From positions 14,384,001 to 14,448,000 of the forward strand of contig CM082577.2 in assembly GCA_040954595.2 (NCBI GenBank): DNA of 64,000 nt, given 5' to 3'. The number at the start of each line of letters is the position of its first letter. Within the stretch, counting starts at the first letter, position 1. Both the position numbers and the translations under genes were made by a program. The notes beneath the pieces are model-generated. The model ran no database searches and was not told where the DNA came from. It saw only the letters and a list, made by a program, of their open reading frames with translations. Origin of the DNA: Balanoglossus misakiensis. Lineage: Eukaryota; Hemichordata. Shown piece after piece: positions 1 through 13,500 of this stretch.

Positions 1-684
1 AATACTCCCTGCCAATTGGCAGGATTTTCAGGCTGTACTAGACTCCTGCCAATCGGCAAGATTTCCAGGCTGACGTACCAGACTCCTGCTCATCGTCGCT
101 ATCAAATTGCACAAGTGAGCGCGTATTTTCAAGCGCACGATCGCTGAGCACGACATATTCGTCACTTGAATCAAATTGCGTACTGGTTGATGAAAAAATT
201 ACTGCCATTAATCGACATGCTGACGGGCGCAGAAGACGGCCCCGATACACGGCCGAACAACCTGGCAGTAGCCCTGACCTCGAACGCCGCGGGCCAGCTT
301 AGGTTTATCTATTCTCTAATACTAATTTGAATAGTAAAGGTTAAGGGTTATAAGATATATCCAGGCACAAAGGTGGCGCCCCGCGCGGCTAAGGTGTGAA
401 TCGCCAAACATATCTATGGAACTATAAAAATCTCCGGATTGTCGGAAATTTCTATTGTTTCTGTGGACAGCGACGGTTTTCTCAACGATGCGATTCAAAC
501 CCGGGTGTGAGCAGAGTGCCCAGCGCAAACTGTCGACGTCCAACGTTATAACATTGCTATCTTGTGGAAGAAGACCGGTGCACTTTAAGTCAATAAACAA
601 GAATCGAAGAAAACTTCCAGGCTGATCAACAATTAGCGCAAGGGTGAACCGTTCTGGCCATTGAAAACGTGTAAAGCTTAAGGG

Positions 685-830
685 TGCGATTCAAACCCGG
701 GTGTGAGCAGAGTGCCCAGCGCAAACTGTCGACGTCCAACGTTATAACGTTGCTATCTTGTGGAAGAAGACCGGTGCACTTTAAGTCAATAAACAAGAAT
801 CGAAGAAAACTTCCAGGCTGATCAACAAGC
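685..830 (-). repeat. Possible tRNA-derived SINE-like segment in the 3-kb unit
   Basis: On the - strand the segment reads CACCCGGGTTTGAATCGCA, close to the Pol III B-box consensus, preceded by GGGCACTCTGCTCACA. It is present twice in copies 1 and 3 (about 490-632 and 685-830) and once in copy 2 (about 3745-3890). No convincing A box or tRNA fold is visible, so this is only a suggestion. Confidence 0.25.
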
Positions 831-1108
831 GTATTATTATTATGATGTATTATTTTTAAGTGCAATAAAACTCTGATTTTCTATAGAAATATTCTGTCCA
901 AAAAGCCATTCAAGTTGTGCATTACTTCCGTCGTCCGATCTTTGTATCTTGCCCTGGTTACCGTATGTCGGACATCGGTGGGCATAATCACCGTGAACAT
1001 CAAACACTTCTTTTCGGGAAGACGAGTCAAACTACTATTTTCAGGCCCAAAGAATCTTTGGTCAGAGAATCCTGTGAAATTGTATGACAAACGTTTTTTT
1101 TTCGTGTT

Positions 1109-1135
1109 AGTAGTAGTAGTAGTAGTAGTAGTAGA
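1109..1135. repeat. (TAG)n microsatellite
   Basis: A run of about nine TAG triplets, repeated at 4169-4195 in the second 3-kb unit. It produces apparent poly-Thr and poly-Val ORFs on opposite strands that I do not consider genes. Confidence 0.9.
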
Positions 1136-2686
1136 AAAGGTTTGCATTTTTACGTCGATTTGATCAAGTCGTGTATTTTACAGCCATGACCTCGAAAAGT
1201 GAGCAGTCAATTGCACATCTACGATCTCGTGAAAACACATTCCAGTTTACAGATAAGGAGATAGCAGGGCAATTAGCAGTGTTTACTGCTTATACAGAAT
1301 CAACACAGATGGAGATTACGTAAATGTGCGTCCGATTAGCGCCTCAGTATACACAAGCGTTTGATTGACAGCGCGTTTGAATTCTCAACGGCTGAAGTTG
1401 TGGGCTCGACTCGCCACCGTCGACGCCAAAAAATGCTGAAAATCGCCCCTGATTTGCGTCTGTCTGGGGAATTTACGCCATAAATCGGTAGGAGACATAT
1501 TCATGATAGAATTTGTATGCATTGTGAAGTATTTTGCGGTCGAAAACTTCGGAAAATCATGCATTCTCGGGAGCGTGTGTCCGCTGTTCACCCTTCAGAG
1601 TCAATTTACACAATGAACGCCGCCATTGGGCTACCCCTTTATATAGGGACGTTCCGACGGCGAAGGGTGAAGTGTGCGAAAACATGCCAACACTAGTCCA
1701 CAATAAGAAACAATCTCAATTCAGTGTGGACTGAGTCACTCGTTGTGACCTGTTGAGTAAATTTCCTTAATCAATTTTATGCGTGAATCGACCGATCATT
1801 TTTTATCTAATAATTACTTTTGTATAATCTTATAAGTGGTAATTCTGTCTCTGAATCGGTATTAATTCCCTGTGTGCATGCTGCCATAGTCAGCTCAGTG
1901 TACCCATCAACTCGAATTTCAATATTAATTAAAACATAACAATCAGTTTGTTATAAACTATTTTGCCAATCTTGTTTAGAATACCTGAGTGTGTTTCCTA
2001 AAGCTCTGGTAGTCAGTTCAGTGTTTCGAGTGAGCATCTCTTTGAGGTTTTTACTTGCACTGAAAACCACCAGAAACATGCTATATGTCGACTTCTACAG
2101 TAACAGGATTTTAACCCAGACCTGCTGCCCCAATTCATACTGCACGTGCACAGATCAAAGATCATGACTCCTCTATTAATTGGGATTATACTCGTTGTTG
2201 TCGTGGTGAAATATATCATTCTTTGTAATACAATGTACACTGTACAAATTCAATAGCATTCCGACCCATTTTGTTGGCACCGTTTGCTTAATCGTTGATG
2301 CGTGACCATTTGCGACGAAATGCATGAATGCTCGCACATTCACATGGTTCAGCTTGAAGTGAGTGACTCGAGGACAACGACACAGAAATCCCATTTTCCG
2401 AAAACGAAGATAAAATCGGATTTTTGCATGGAAATACTCATTATCTATGTCAGCCCAAACTTAAATTACGAAATTCCTTTGAAAAAAACCCCATGATAGT
2501 CAAAGGGAAATTTTCAAATTGATTTTTCAATGGAAAAGTGCATAAGTGTTTCATTAAAAACCCTCATTATTATTTTTATTGAATAAAAAACTAACTTTGA
2601 GCCGTGCTAAATTTGATATGACTTTTTTCAACAGAAAAAATAGCGCACTTTAATTGTCAATGGGAAAGGAATCTGGTATAGCTTGA

Positions 2687-3090
2687 AATCCAATTGGCAG
2701 GAAAACCGCAACGACTTAGAAATCCCTGCCAATTGGCAGGATTTTCGGGCTGTACTAGACTCCTGCCAATCGGCAGGATTTCCAGGCTGTACAAGACTCC
2801 TGCCAATCGGCAAGATTTCCAGGCTGTACAAGACTCCCTGCCAATTGGCAGGATTTCCAGGCTGTACAAGACTCCCTGCCAATTGGCAGGATTTTCAGGC
2901 TGTACAAGACTACTGCCAATCGGCAAGATTTCCAGGCTGTACAAGACTCCTGCCAATCGGCAAGATTTCCAGGCTGTACAAGACTCCTGCCAATCGGCAA
3001 GATTTCCAGGCTGTATAAGACTCCCTGCCAATTGGCAGGATTTTCAGGCTGTACTAGACTCCTGCCAATCGGCAAGATTTCCAGGCTGAC
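2687..3090. repeat. 37-38 bp palindromic minisatellite, array 1
   Basis: About ten head-to-tail units of 37-38 bp. Each starts with CTGCCAATTGGCAGG or CTGCCAATCGGCAAG and continues with a TTCCAGGCTGTACAAGACTC-type tail. CCTGCCAATTGGCAGG is a perfect 16-bp palindrome, so each unit can form a small hairpin. The array is part of the 3-kb unit. Translating it gives repetitive ORFs in several frames on both strands, which is expected of a non-coding tandem repeat. Confidence 0.9.
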
Positions 3091-5746
3091 GTACCAGACT
3101 CCTGCTCATCGTCGCTATCAAATTGCACAAGTGAGCGCGTATTTTCAAGCGCACGATCGCTGAGCACGACATATTCGTCACTTGAATCAAATTGCGTACT
3201 GGTTGATGAAAAAATTACTGCCATTAATCGACATGCTGACGGGCGCAGAAGACGGCCCCGATACACGGCCGAACAACCTGGCAGTAGCCCTGACCTCGAA
3301 CGCCGCGGGCCAGCTTAGGTTTTAGTTAGTTTTGGCACAGTCACTTGGTAGATTCCATTCAATTGAAGGGTTTCCTGATTGAAAGCACCGGTCAAGTAGG
3401 CGAAGTAATTGGACTTTTACCAGCTAGAAATACTAGAAAGTAGTCATACTGAAAAATTATAACCCATGTAAGATTTCAGTAACATATATCCGTCAGTTCG
3501 TATTTTTTACTGAAAACATACTCAATCATTGAAGTGCCTTTCCCAAGGTTGGCCCAACCTACACATAATGGTTTATCTATTCTCTAATACTAATTTGAAT
3601 AGTAAAGGTTAAGGGTTATAAGATATATCCAGGCACAAAGGTGGCGCCCCGCGCGGCTAAGGTGTGAATCGCCAAACATATCTATGGAACTATAAATATC
3701 TCCGGATTGTCGGAAATTTCTATTGTTTCTGGTTGGGACAACGATGCGATTCAAACCCGGGTGTGAGCAGAGTGCCCAGCGCAAACTGTCGACGTCCAAC
3801 GTTATAACGTTGCTATCTTGTGGAAGAAGACCGGTGCACTTTAAGTCAATAAACAAGAATCGAAGAAAACTTCCAGGCTGATCAACAAGCGTATTATTAT
3901 TATGATGTATTATTTTTAAGTGCAATAAAACTCTGATTTTCTATAGAAATATTCTGTCCAAAAAGCCATTCAAGTTGTGCATTACTTCCGTCGTCCGATC
4001 TTTGTATCTTGCCCTGGTTACCGTATGTCGGACATCGGTGGGCATAATCACCGTGAACATCAAACACTTCTTTTCGGGAAGACGAGTCAAACTACTATTT
4101 TCAGGCCCAAAGAATCTTTGGTCAGAGAATCCTGTGAAATTGTATGACAAACGTTTTTTTTTCGTGTTAGTAGTAGTAGTAGTAGTAGTAGTAGAAAAGG
4201 TTTGCATTTTTACGTCGATTTGATCAAGTCGTGTATTTTACAGCCATGACCTCGAAAAGTGAGCAGTCAATTGCACATCTACGATCTCGTGAAAACACAT
4301 TCCAGTTTACAGATAAGGAGATAGCAGGGCAATTAGCAGTGTTTACTGCTTATACAGAATCAACACAGATGGAGATTACGTAAATGTGCGTCCGATTAGC
4401 GCCTCAGTATACACAAGCGTTTGATTGACAGCGCGTTTGAATTCTCAACGGCTGAAGTTGTGGGCTCGACTCGCCACCGTCGACGCCAAAAAATGCTGAA
4501 AATCGCCCCTGATTTGCGTCTGTCTGGGGAATTTACGCCATAAATCGGTAGGAGACATATTCATGATAGAATTTGTATGCATTGTGAAGTATTTTGCGGT
4601 CGAAAACTTCGGAAAATCATGCATTCTCGGGAGCGTGTGTCCGCTGTTCACCCTTCAGAGTCAATTTACACAATGAACGCCGCCATTGGGCTACCCCTTT
4701 ATATAGGGACGTTCCGACGGCGAAGGGTGAAGTGTGCGAAAACATGCCAACACTAGTCCACAATAAGAAACAATCTCAATTCAGTGTGGACTGAGTCACT
4801 CGTTGTGACCTGTTGAGTAAATTTCCTTAATCAATTTTATGCGTGAATCGACCGATCATTTTTTATCTAATAATTACTTTTGTATAATCTTATAAGTGGT
4901 AATTCTGTCTCTGAATCGGTATTAATTCCCTGTGTGCATGCTGCCATAGTCAGCTCAGTGTACCCATCAACTCGAATTTCAATATTAATTAAAACATAAC
5001 AATCAGTTTGTTATAAACTATTTTGCCAATCTTGTTTAGAATACCTGAGTGTGTTTCCTAAAGCTCTGGTAGTCAGTTCAGTGTTTCGAGTGAGCATCTC
5101 TTTGAGGTTTTTACTTGCACTGAAAACCACCAGAAACATGCTATATGTCGACTTCTACAGTAACAGGATTTTAACCCAGACCTGCTGCCCCAATTCATAC
5201 TGCACGTGCACAGATCAAAGATCATGACTCCTCTATTAATTGGGATTATACTCGTTGTTGTCGTGGTGAAATATATCATTCTTTGTAATACAATGTACAC
5301 TGTACAAATTCAATAGCATTCCGACCCATTTTGTTGGCACCGTTTGCTTAATCGTTGATGCGTGACCATTTGCGACGAAATGCATGAATGCTCGCACATT
5401 CACATGGTTCAGCTTGAAGTGAGTGACTCGAGGACAACGACACAGAAATCCCATTTTCCGAAAACGAAGATAAAATCGGATTTTTGCATGGAAATACTCA
5501 TTATCTATGTCAGCCCAAACTTAAATTACGAAATTCCTTTGAAAAAAACCCCATGATAGTCAAAGGGAAATTTTCAAATTGATTTTTCAATGGAAAAGTG
5601 CATAAGTGTTTCATTAAAAACCCTCATTATTATTTTTATTGAATAAAAAACTAACTTTGAGCCGTGCTAAATTTGATATGACTTTTTTCAACAGAAAAAA
5701 TAGCGCACTTTAATTGTCAATGGGAAAGGAATCTGGTATAGCTTGA

Positions 5747-6297
5747 AATCCAATTGGCAGGAAAACCGCAACGACTTAGAAATCCCTGCCAATTGGCAGG
5801 ATTTTCGGGCTGTACTAGACTCCTGCCAATCGGCAGGATTTCCAGGCTGTACAAGACTCCTGCCAATCGGCAAGATTTCCAGGCTGTACAAGACTCCCTG
5901 CCAATTGGCAGGATTTCCAGGCTGTACAAGACTCCCTGCCAATTGGCAGGATTTTCAGGCTGTACAAGACTACTGCCAATCGGCAAGATTTCCAGGCTGT
6001 ACAAGACTCCTGCCAATCGGCAAGATTTCCAGGCTGTACAAGACTCCTGCCAATCGGCAAGATTTCCAGGCTGTATAAGACTCCCTGCCAATTGGCAGGA
6101 TTTTCAGGCTGTACAAGACTCCTGCCAATCGGCAAGATTTCCAGGCTGTACAAGACTCCTGCCAATCGGCAAGATTTCCAGGCTGTACAAGACTCCTGCC
6201 AATCGGCAAGATTTCCAGGCTGTATAATACTCCCTGCCAATTGGCAGGATTTTCAGGCTGTACTAGACTCCTGCCAATCGGCAAGATTTCCAGGCTG
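5747..6297. repeat. 37-38 bp palindromic minisatellite, array 2 (expanded)
   Basis: Same unit as the array in copy 1, but about 149 bp longer, which is four extra units. The extra units sit near the right end (about 6100-6235). Flanking sequence on both sides is the same as in copy 1, so the difference is copy-number variation inside otherwise near-identical 3-kb units. The last two units of another array are visible at 1-70. Confidence 0.88.
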
Positions 6298-7136
6298 ACG
6301 TACCAGACTCCTGCTCATCGTCGCTATCAAATTGCACAAGTGAGCGCGTATTTTCAAGCGCACGATCGCTGAGCACGACATATTCGTCACTTGAATCAAA
6401 TTGCGTACTGGTTGATGAAAAAATTACTGCCATTAATCGACATGCTGACGGGCGCAGAAGACGGCCCCGATACACGGCCGAACAACCTGGCAGTAGCCCT
6501 GACCTCGAACGCCGCGGGCCAGCTTAGGTTTATCTATTCTCTAATACTAATTTGAATAGTAAAGGTTAAGGGTTATAAGATATATCCAGGCACAAAGGTG
6601 GCGCCCCGCGCGGCTAAGGTGTGAATCGCCAAACATATCTATGGAACTATAAAAATCTCCGGATTGTCGGAAATTTCTATTGTTTCTGTGGACAGCGACG
6701 GTTTTCTCAACGATGCGATTCAAACCCGGGTGTGAGCAGAGTGCCCAGCGCAAACTGTCGACGTCCAACGTTATAACATTGCTATCTTGTGGAAGAAGAC
6801 CGGTGCACTTTAAGTCAATAAACAAGAATCGAAGAAAACTTCCAGGCTGATCAACAATTAGCGCAAGGGTGAACCGTTCTGGCCATTGAAAACGTGTAAA
6901 GCTTAAGGGTGCGATTCAAACCCGGGTGTGAGCAGAGTGCCCAGCGCAAACTGTCGACGTCCAACGTTATAACGTTGCTATCTTGTGGAAGAAGACCGGT
7001 GCACTTTAAGTCAATAAACAAGAATCGAAGAAAACTTCCAGGCTGATCAACAAGCGTATTATTATTATGATGTATTATTTTTAAGTGCAATAAAACTCTG
7101 ATTTTCTATAGAAATATTCTGTCCAAAAAGCCATTC

Positions 7137-7570
7137 TTTATGTGTTTGTATATTTCCAAGAAAAAACTTGTCTCATTAACATTTGTTGCTACAAGTTATG
7201 AACAAATGCTAAAAAAATAAGTATTTGTCCAAGGATAAAAGCAAGTTTAAGTTGTGCGTATTTTTTTCTGAGGAAAATTAAAAGTCTGACAAGGCAATTC
7301 CGGGAAATTATTCCAAATATATGTTTTTCCTAAATGTTAACCAAAGACACAAATTCCAGTGTTTTCCTGATTCTTGAATAAAATTAAGAAAAAAAGTCAG
7401 TTTAAAGTTATATTTTTTAGCTTTTTAATTTTAGGTTGATAATATACAAGAATCAATGTAATTTATTAAGGATTTTTAGCTATTTTGTCAAAAAAAATCT
7501 CAAAAAACCTTGTTTTTCGGAAATTGGGATTTCTATGTCGTTGTGTAAATCTTTGTATTTGCCTCGGCAG
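7137..7570. other. AT-rich gap between repeat array and first visible CMAH exon
   Basis: AT-rich sequence with no recognisable coding exon. I looked for the upstream CMAH exon that would carry the first half of the Rieske motif (C-x-H) and did not find it here or in the repeat array, so that exon probably lies left of the window. Confidence 0.5.
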
Positions 7571-10500
7571 CGTCCTGAGATGTACAAAACATGGATGGAA
7601 ACTGGATTGTTCCAATATGCGTTACGTGAATCCACCTGACAGCTTTAAACAGGAAGAATTGGGTAATCAGATTTCTGACACCTACTTTACATTCAAACCA
7701 TGCGAGTATTCGGATTACATGTACGACAAATGAGGAGTGTCCATAGAGCCCGATGCATGTATTATCGAGGCGTCCATCAACATGCAGTTTCAAAGGAACA
7801 GTTCGCGTAACTCACTTTATTTATATTCATTCAGTGATGGCAAACATTGATTTTAAGTGCTTTAATTTCTTTGTAAGTTCCGGAGATCGGTGAAGATGGG
7901 AGCCTTTCTTTGATAGAACTTAAACCACCGCAACCCTGGCAACATGATGCGAGGGATCCCCAACCACTGGAACCAAGTGAAGTAGAAGTAAGTATCGTCA
8001 TGTATGTAAATTCTGCTGTACTGTCTATCCACGGTCACTCCACCACACCATGTGGTCTATCCCAAACCTCCATTGATTTCACCCCCACCCCCCCCACCCC
8101 CCTGCTTTAACGAAAATATGGAGGATTTGAGATTTGAAGTTTGAACTACCATGGGTAAAACCAGGGCCGAGCGCCCCCTCCGTCAGAGCAAGCGTATTCT
8201 GTGCCTGTGAAAGTACTGCCGCATGATCACAGTCGCATGTGGGCTCCAATTTCTAGTCAAATCATGCATGCGTGTATTGTATTTTAGGGGTAAAATACGC
8301 GCATAACTCAGAGGTGACTTGAGCTAACTCGGAATAGGAGCTCATCACATATGCGACTGTGTACAACATTCACCGCACCACGCGTGAAAATAATCTATGT
8401 GCGTCGTAGATCGTGACCAGAGGTCACGGAGTCTATCATACGTCATATGTTGCCTTAGATTTGACGAAAATCGAAGTTTCGATCACAGTCTGTGTTTCGA
8501 TTGTGGTGTCATGATTTGCACTTTGCAGTGAGTGATGCGGCAGGGATGACGCACCCCAGAGACGGTCATTCATTGGCCAAATTACGCAGCTTTTGATATG
8601 CAAAAAAGGTCATGTTGGGTCAGTTCATCAGTGGTTTAGCTCAGAGTTTGCAAGTTCACATCGTCAATGTTCGAGAACACTACCGACAGCAAGAGATCTT
8701 CGTAAATGTTTCGCTGTCCAAATATACTGACAACTAAATCTGATTGGTTAGTATTTCTACATGAAACATGGGATAATATCTATTCTTTCCGCCAATGTTG
8801 ATATGATTGGTTGATTCTAATTTCATATCCATGAAACGATCGTATTGCAATCTATTTCCAATTACGAAATACGCTAATAAAATAATAGACTGCAAAAATT
8901 GAAGGAATATTTTCCTAGCACGTTATTCTCCCTCCTTTTTCAGATAACTTACTTTACCCACGCCTGCTTGGAGATGAAATTCGGTGATTTTCGTATGTTT
9001 ACGGATCCTTGGTTAACTGGACCAAGCTTTGCACGTGGTTGGTGGCTGGTACATGAACCTCCCCCTGATTGGTTGGAGAGACTAGCAAAGGCGGATCTAA
9101 TTTACATCAGTCATTTGCATTCCGACCATCTGAGGTATCAGCTTTTCAATCACGGTTATCTTTCACTTGCCTGTAACACTACTACATCACGATGAGATGA
9201 TGAAATTGGCATGATATGTTCACGGTTACTACGATTAGGATATGGTATTGAGTTTGTGCAGATGAAAATGATTTGTAGTCTTCTATGATTTTTGAGAATA
9301 CTCTACATCTTGTCTACAACGTGATTTAAACATTTCTATCATCAAATTTTGATACAGCTATCCTACATTGGAATTGCTTCAGAAGAAAAATCAAAATATA
9401 CCGATTTATGTTGGCAAAACGTCGACGCCCGTTTTCTGCAAAATGGAACATCACAATGTCCAAATGAACAACATCAAAGTTTTGCCTTTTGGAGTTTGGA
9501 AAGAGGTATAGCGTTTTTGTTTGTAAAATATTATTTCACTAGGCGATTTATTTTTAAAACAGCTGAAAACGCACTTTCTGTGTGGCTCAGCATTTATGTT
9601 TTCCATGACGTTTTGCTTGGTTTTCCCCCAAACCAACAGTTTTCTCCAAAAAACTTTTTCCTTACTTCACTGTATGGTGTGGACAGAATTAACGAGGAGG
9701 GGCGACTTTAGGGAGAGTTAACATTTCCATGTATATATGTGCGTACATAGGTGTAGGGGCCCGAGGGGAGAGCAGAGTGTGAAGAGAGGGGGCGAGTTAA
9801 AAGAGCAGAGAGGGGAGAAGAAAGGAGAGGGGAGCGTGGAAAAGAGAAACACCTGATTCACGTCGTTTCTTTATCGGAGAGAGGAGGAGGGTGAGGTTAG
9901 GGGACGGAGGGGAGTGTGGGAGGGAGAGATATATTTGATATACAATGTTTGTTTTTTCCGGCCACAGTCTTGAAACATAAATGCTGACAGTCACAATTTC
10001 AACAATGTCGTCCTTACTATTGCAGATAAATGAGGATCTACGTATCATGATTCTCATGGATGGTGTACATCCTGAACTGGACACGTGTGTCATCATTGAT
10101 TACAAAGGTAAATATTGTTCGTGTCGAATATGAAGGTTTATCTTGGTCTGATACATTAATCATAAACCCAAGTGTGAAGTTCACAAATGTAAGTCTTGTT
10201 TAGCTTTCTGTTGGTGTATAATTTTTGAAAGTTTTAATGTTGTCTTTGATGTGAAATGTGGATTTATTATTGTTTACAGGTCATTTGATTTTGGATACTG
10301 TTGATTGTACTAATCCGAATGGCGGATTGCTCCCAGAAAATGTAGATATTTTGTTTTCCGATTTTGCTGGTGGTGCTTCCGGTTTTCCTATGACCTTTAG
10401 CGGTGGTAAATACACTGGTGAGTCTACTTTGCAAATGAAAAAAAAAACATGGCAATGAAAAAGCAATGGAAATCTTGAATCTTCATGAATGAGTGGGCCA

Positions 10501-13500
10501 CATGACATAATATCTACCTTCCTTCCTTCCTACCTACCTACCTGCCTCCCTACCTACCTACATTGTACCTACCCAGCTATAAATCTACCCACTGGCACAT
10601 GTCCACCTATATGAACACACGGACACTGATACCCAAACACACACATCACAGCCAGTGCAATGACTTCAGGTCCAACAACACAATTGTACAATAGCATCCA
10701 AAAGATGTTGTATACAATATTCCGTGCACGTATACTGTCGTCGCTTTCCTGGGTTGGTGTATTTGTCAAATCTATAGTCTGCTGTGAAACAGTCTTGAAA
10801 CACGGCTACTGAAAAGTTTCCTTGATATGTTTGATGAAGCACTATGTGACTGTCAGGCCGCCCACCTTCTACATGTCAAAGGGGTCAGGCCGCGGTCAAG
10901 GTAAACTGTAAAACCAAATTAACACGTGCGTTACTGAGCACAAGAGTTTACCTATTCGCAATCGACACCATTTTGAATTTGTGGAGATTCTAACTCCCAT
11001 ATGCGTTTACCACAACAGTTGTAAACTCTTGAAATGGGCGACAGAATAAACGGGTGCGGCACCTTCTTATTGTTTAACTTCGTCATATGTAAATGTACTG
11101 CCACAAAAAGAGGTTGATAATATGTTTGTATACATATATATCATCATTCTAATTTTGAAAATAAAATCACGAAACCTTCATTTAATTTGTGTTAAATAAT
11201 GTAAAATATTTTCTACAGAGGAATGGAAGGCAAATTTTATCAAACGAGAAAGGGCCAAACTGATGCACCACAAAGCACAAGTCGTGCGACAAGTGAATCC
11301 AATGGTATATTGTCCCTTCGCTGGTTACTTTGTTGAAGCCCATCCATCTGACTGGTGAGTCGATCTTTCTCTGTTCATAGAGACACGTGAAAATTTCATG
11401 AGTCACTAAATTACAATTTGTTGGATATTGAAATCAGTAACGCAGAGTCGATGTGGGTTGAGATTAAAATGGGCAAGAATTTATATTTAGTTGTGGTATA
11501 TCAAAAATTAACTGATTTCCCATATATTGCTTCATGCCAAACTCAGTAAATGACATAGATGGTGACATTTTCACAGTTACAAATCATATACTAGAACCGT
11601 CAACATTTAATGATAAATTTAGCTCTAGATCCAGCCATTCTTTCTCAGTATCTCATATTAATGCAAGATCTCTCTGTAATAGTATAGACGATGTACGTCT
11701 CCTGTATAATGAATGTATCACCAGTCCTTTTCACATTATTGGTGTTTCAGAAACCTGGCAAATCAACAATCCAACTTTTTTTAATTTGCCAAATTACTCT
11801 TTTGAGTTAAATAGCAGAAACATCGGTCGGGGTGGCGGGGTAGGGGCATATATTCATTGTTCTCTTAAATACAAACTGTTAAACTTTAATGTGGTTCATT
11901 CTGAATCACTATGGTTTGAAATATGCGGGTTAAAGAATCGCATAGTTGTCGGTGTGTTATATCGCAAACCAGGAACTAGTGTCACAGAGTTTGAAGACAG
12001 TCTTTTTAATGTTCTTTGTTCTTTGAAACTGGATAAAAAACATTGTATTCTTATGGGTGACTTTAATATTGATGTGTCAAGTCCAGATTCAAGTGCTCGG
12101 GATTTTATACCAAGGATGCAATGTCTTCATCTTGAACAGTTAATCTCCTCCCCAACTCGTATTACAAGTACTTCCAAGTCGACCATTGATCATATTTATT
12201 CCAATATTAGGGAGCATTCGTTTTTTACAGGGAGGGGGGGGGGGGGCGGTGGAAATCAGGGGGGGGGGGTTACTTTTACAAAGCAGTTTTTAGGGGGGGG
12301 GACAAATTTTATAATCAATGGCTTAGGGGGGGGGGACAATTTTTACAACAGATTTGTATGGAATTATAGCACACTTTGACGACTAAATGTTTATTTTGAG
12401 TCCGCAAAAATGCAGTTTCGCGCCCTTTATTTTACAAAATTTTCTAATGTGGGAGGGGGTTTCCCCCTCCCACATTAGAAAATTTTCACACCCACCCCTC
12501 ATCAACACCTTTCAATCATTGACTGGTTTATCTATAGTGTCCCAGGTCAGGGGACTTGCCCCCACCCCATGATAACTTTGAGCGGCGACGGTTAAATTTG
12601 TCCTCCCCAACATACCGGTAGTTGAGTTAATTTGCTTTTGCCGGGTTCATTAAAATGCAGCTTTGAGCTCTGTATTTTACAAAATTTTCTAACGTGGGAG
12701 GGGGACACCCCCTCCCAAACCCACCCCCTTCAATTCTCGGTTTACAATGTCTCCCAACACAGAATACAAATACTTAAAAAATAAAAACAATGTTCAGTTT
12801 TAATACCCACTGATGAGGGGAAACATCAGTTTCAAATTCTTTTCATGGGAGTGCTGTTTTTCTTTTTTTACAAGATAGAATGAATGTAATTCTGAATAGA
12901 ATCATATGTCAACAATAACAATGGTCAGTCTAAATATCTGACAAAGTTTGATAAGTTTAATCCGGTGGATAAACTTTTTTTTTTGGGGGGGGGGTCACAT
13001 TTTACAATTGAAGAATTTAGGGGGGGACACATTTTAGAAAAGTAATTTCGAGGGGGGGTTGCCTTTTACATTTAGTCGGCGACTCAAATTCCACCGGCCC
13101 CCCCCTCCCTGTAAAAAACGAATGCTCCCTTAGCTCTTGTCACATTGATGCTGGTACAATTATTGCTGATATTTCAGACCACTTACCTATTTTCTCTATT
13201 TTCAACAACTTCAATGTCCACACGCCATTTGTACGGTCAGTTTGTACAAGGAATTTCAGGCGCTATAACTCTGCTCGTTTTATTTCTGATTTAATTAATG
13301 TTAACTGGAACGTTGTTATGCATAACAATAGCTGTGTAAACACTGCTTTTGACACCTTCAGCAATTTGTTCAGCCAGGTGTGTGACCATCATGCCCCACT
13401 TGAGGTTAAAACTATTAAGGCCAAGTGTAACAAAAATCCCTGGATTACCAAAGCTATTAAGAAGTCAATTCGCACCAAGCGCAAACTATATGCTAAAGTT

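Larger units (their letters stand above)
1..7136. repeat. Tandem array of a ~3.0-3.2 kb unit (three copies, last truncated)
   Basis: The same sequence recurs at 1-3016, 3017-6225 and 6226-7136, with the third copy breaking off after a shared AAAAAGCCATTC motif. Landmarks at 38, 3054 and 6263 align, giving spacings of 3016 and 3209 bp. The stretches 881-3031 and 3941-6091 look identical by eye. Copy 2 differs from copies 1 and 3: it carries about 250 bp (3320-3568) absent from them, and lacks an internal ~195 bp duplication (about 484-632 and 685-830) that both of them have. The only ORFs are short and carry no recognisable domain. The array looks like satellite or recently amplified repetitive DNA; mis-assembly of a repeat is the main alternative. 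Confidence 0.9.

Noticed and set aside
38-250. Acidic ORF in the 3-kb repeat (- strand, SSDEY/SDDEQ-rich), also at 3054-3266 and 6263-6475
   Set aside because: It looks slightly protein-like, but runs directly into the minisatellite and has no recognisable domain or splice partner.
881-1163. Overlapping ORFs with poly-Thr or poly-Val runs
   Set aside because: They come from a (TAG)n microsatellite read in two directions; no other coding feature.
2683-3089. CRISPR-like array of palindromic repeats
   Set aside because: Units are contiguous 37-38 bp repeats with no unique spacers, and the genome is clearly animal. This is a minisatellite.
9349-9711. 120-codon ORF over the fourth CMAH exon
   Set aside because: The real CMAH exon 9358-9505 is read in another frame, as shown by homology (YPTLELL, IPIYVGKTSTPVF) and by phase agreement with both neighbours.
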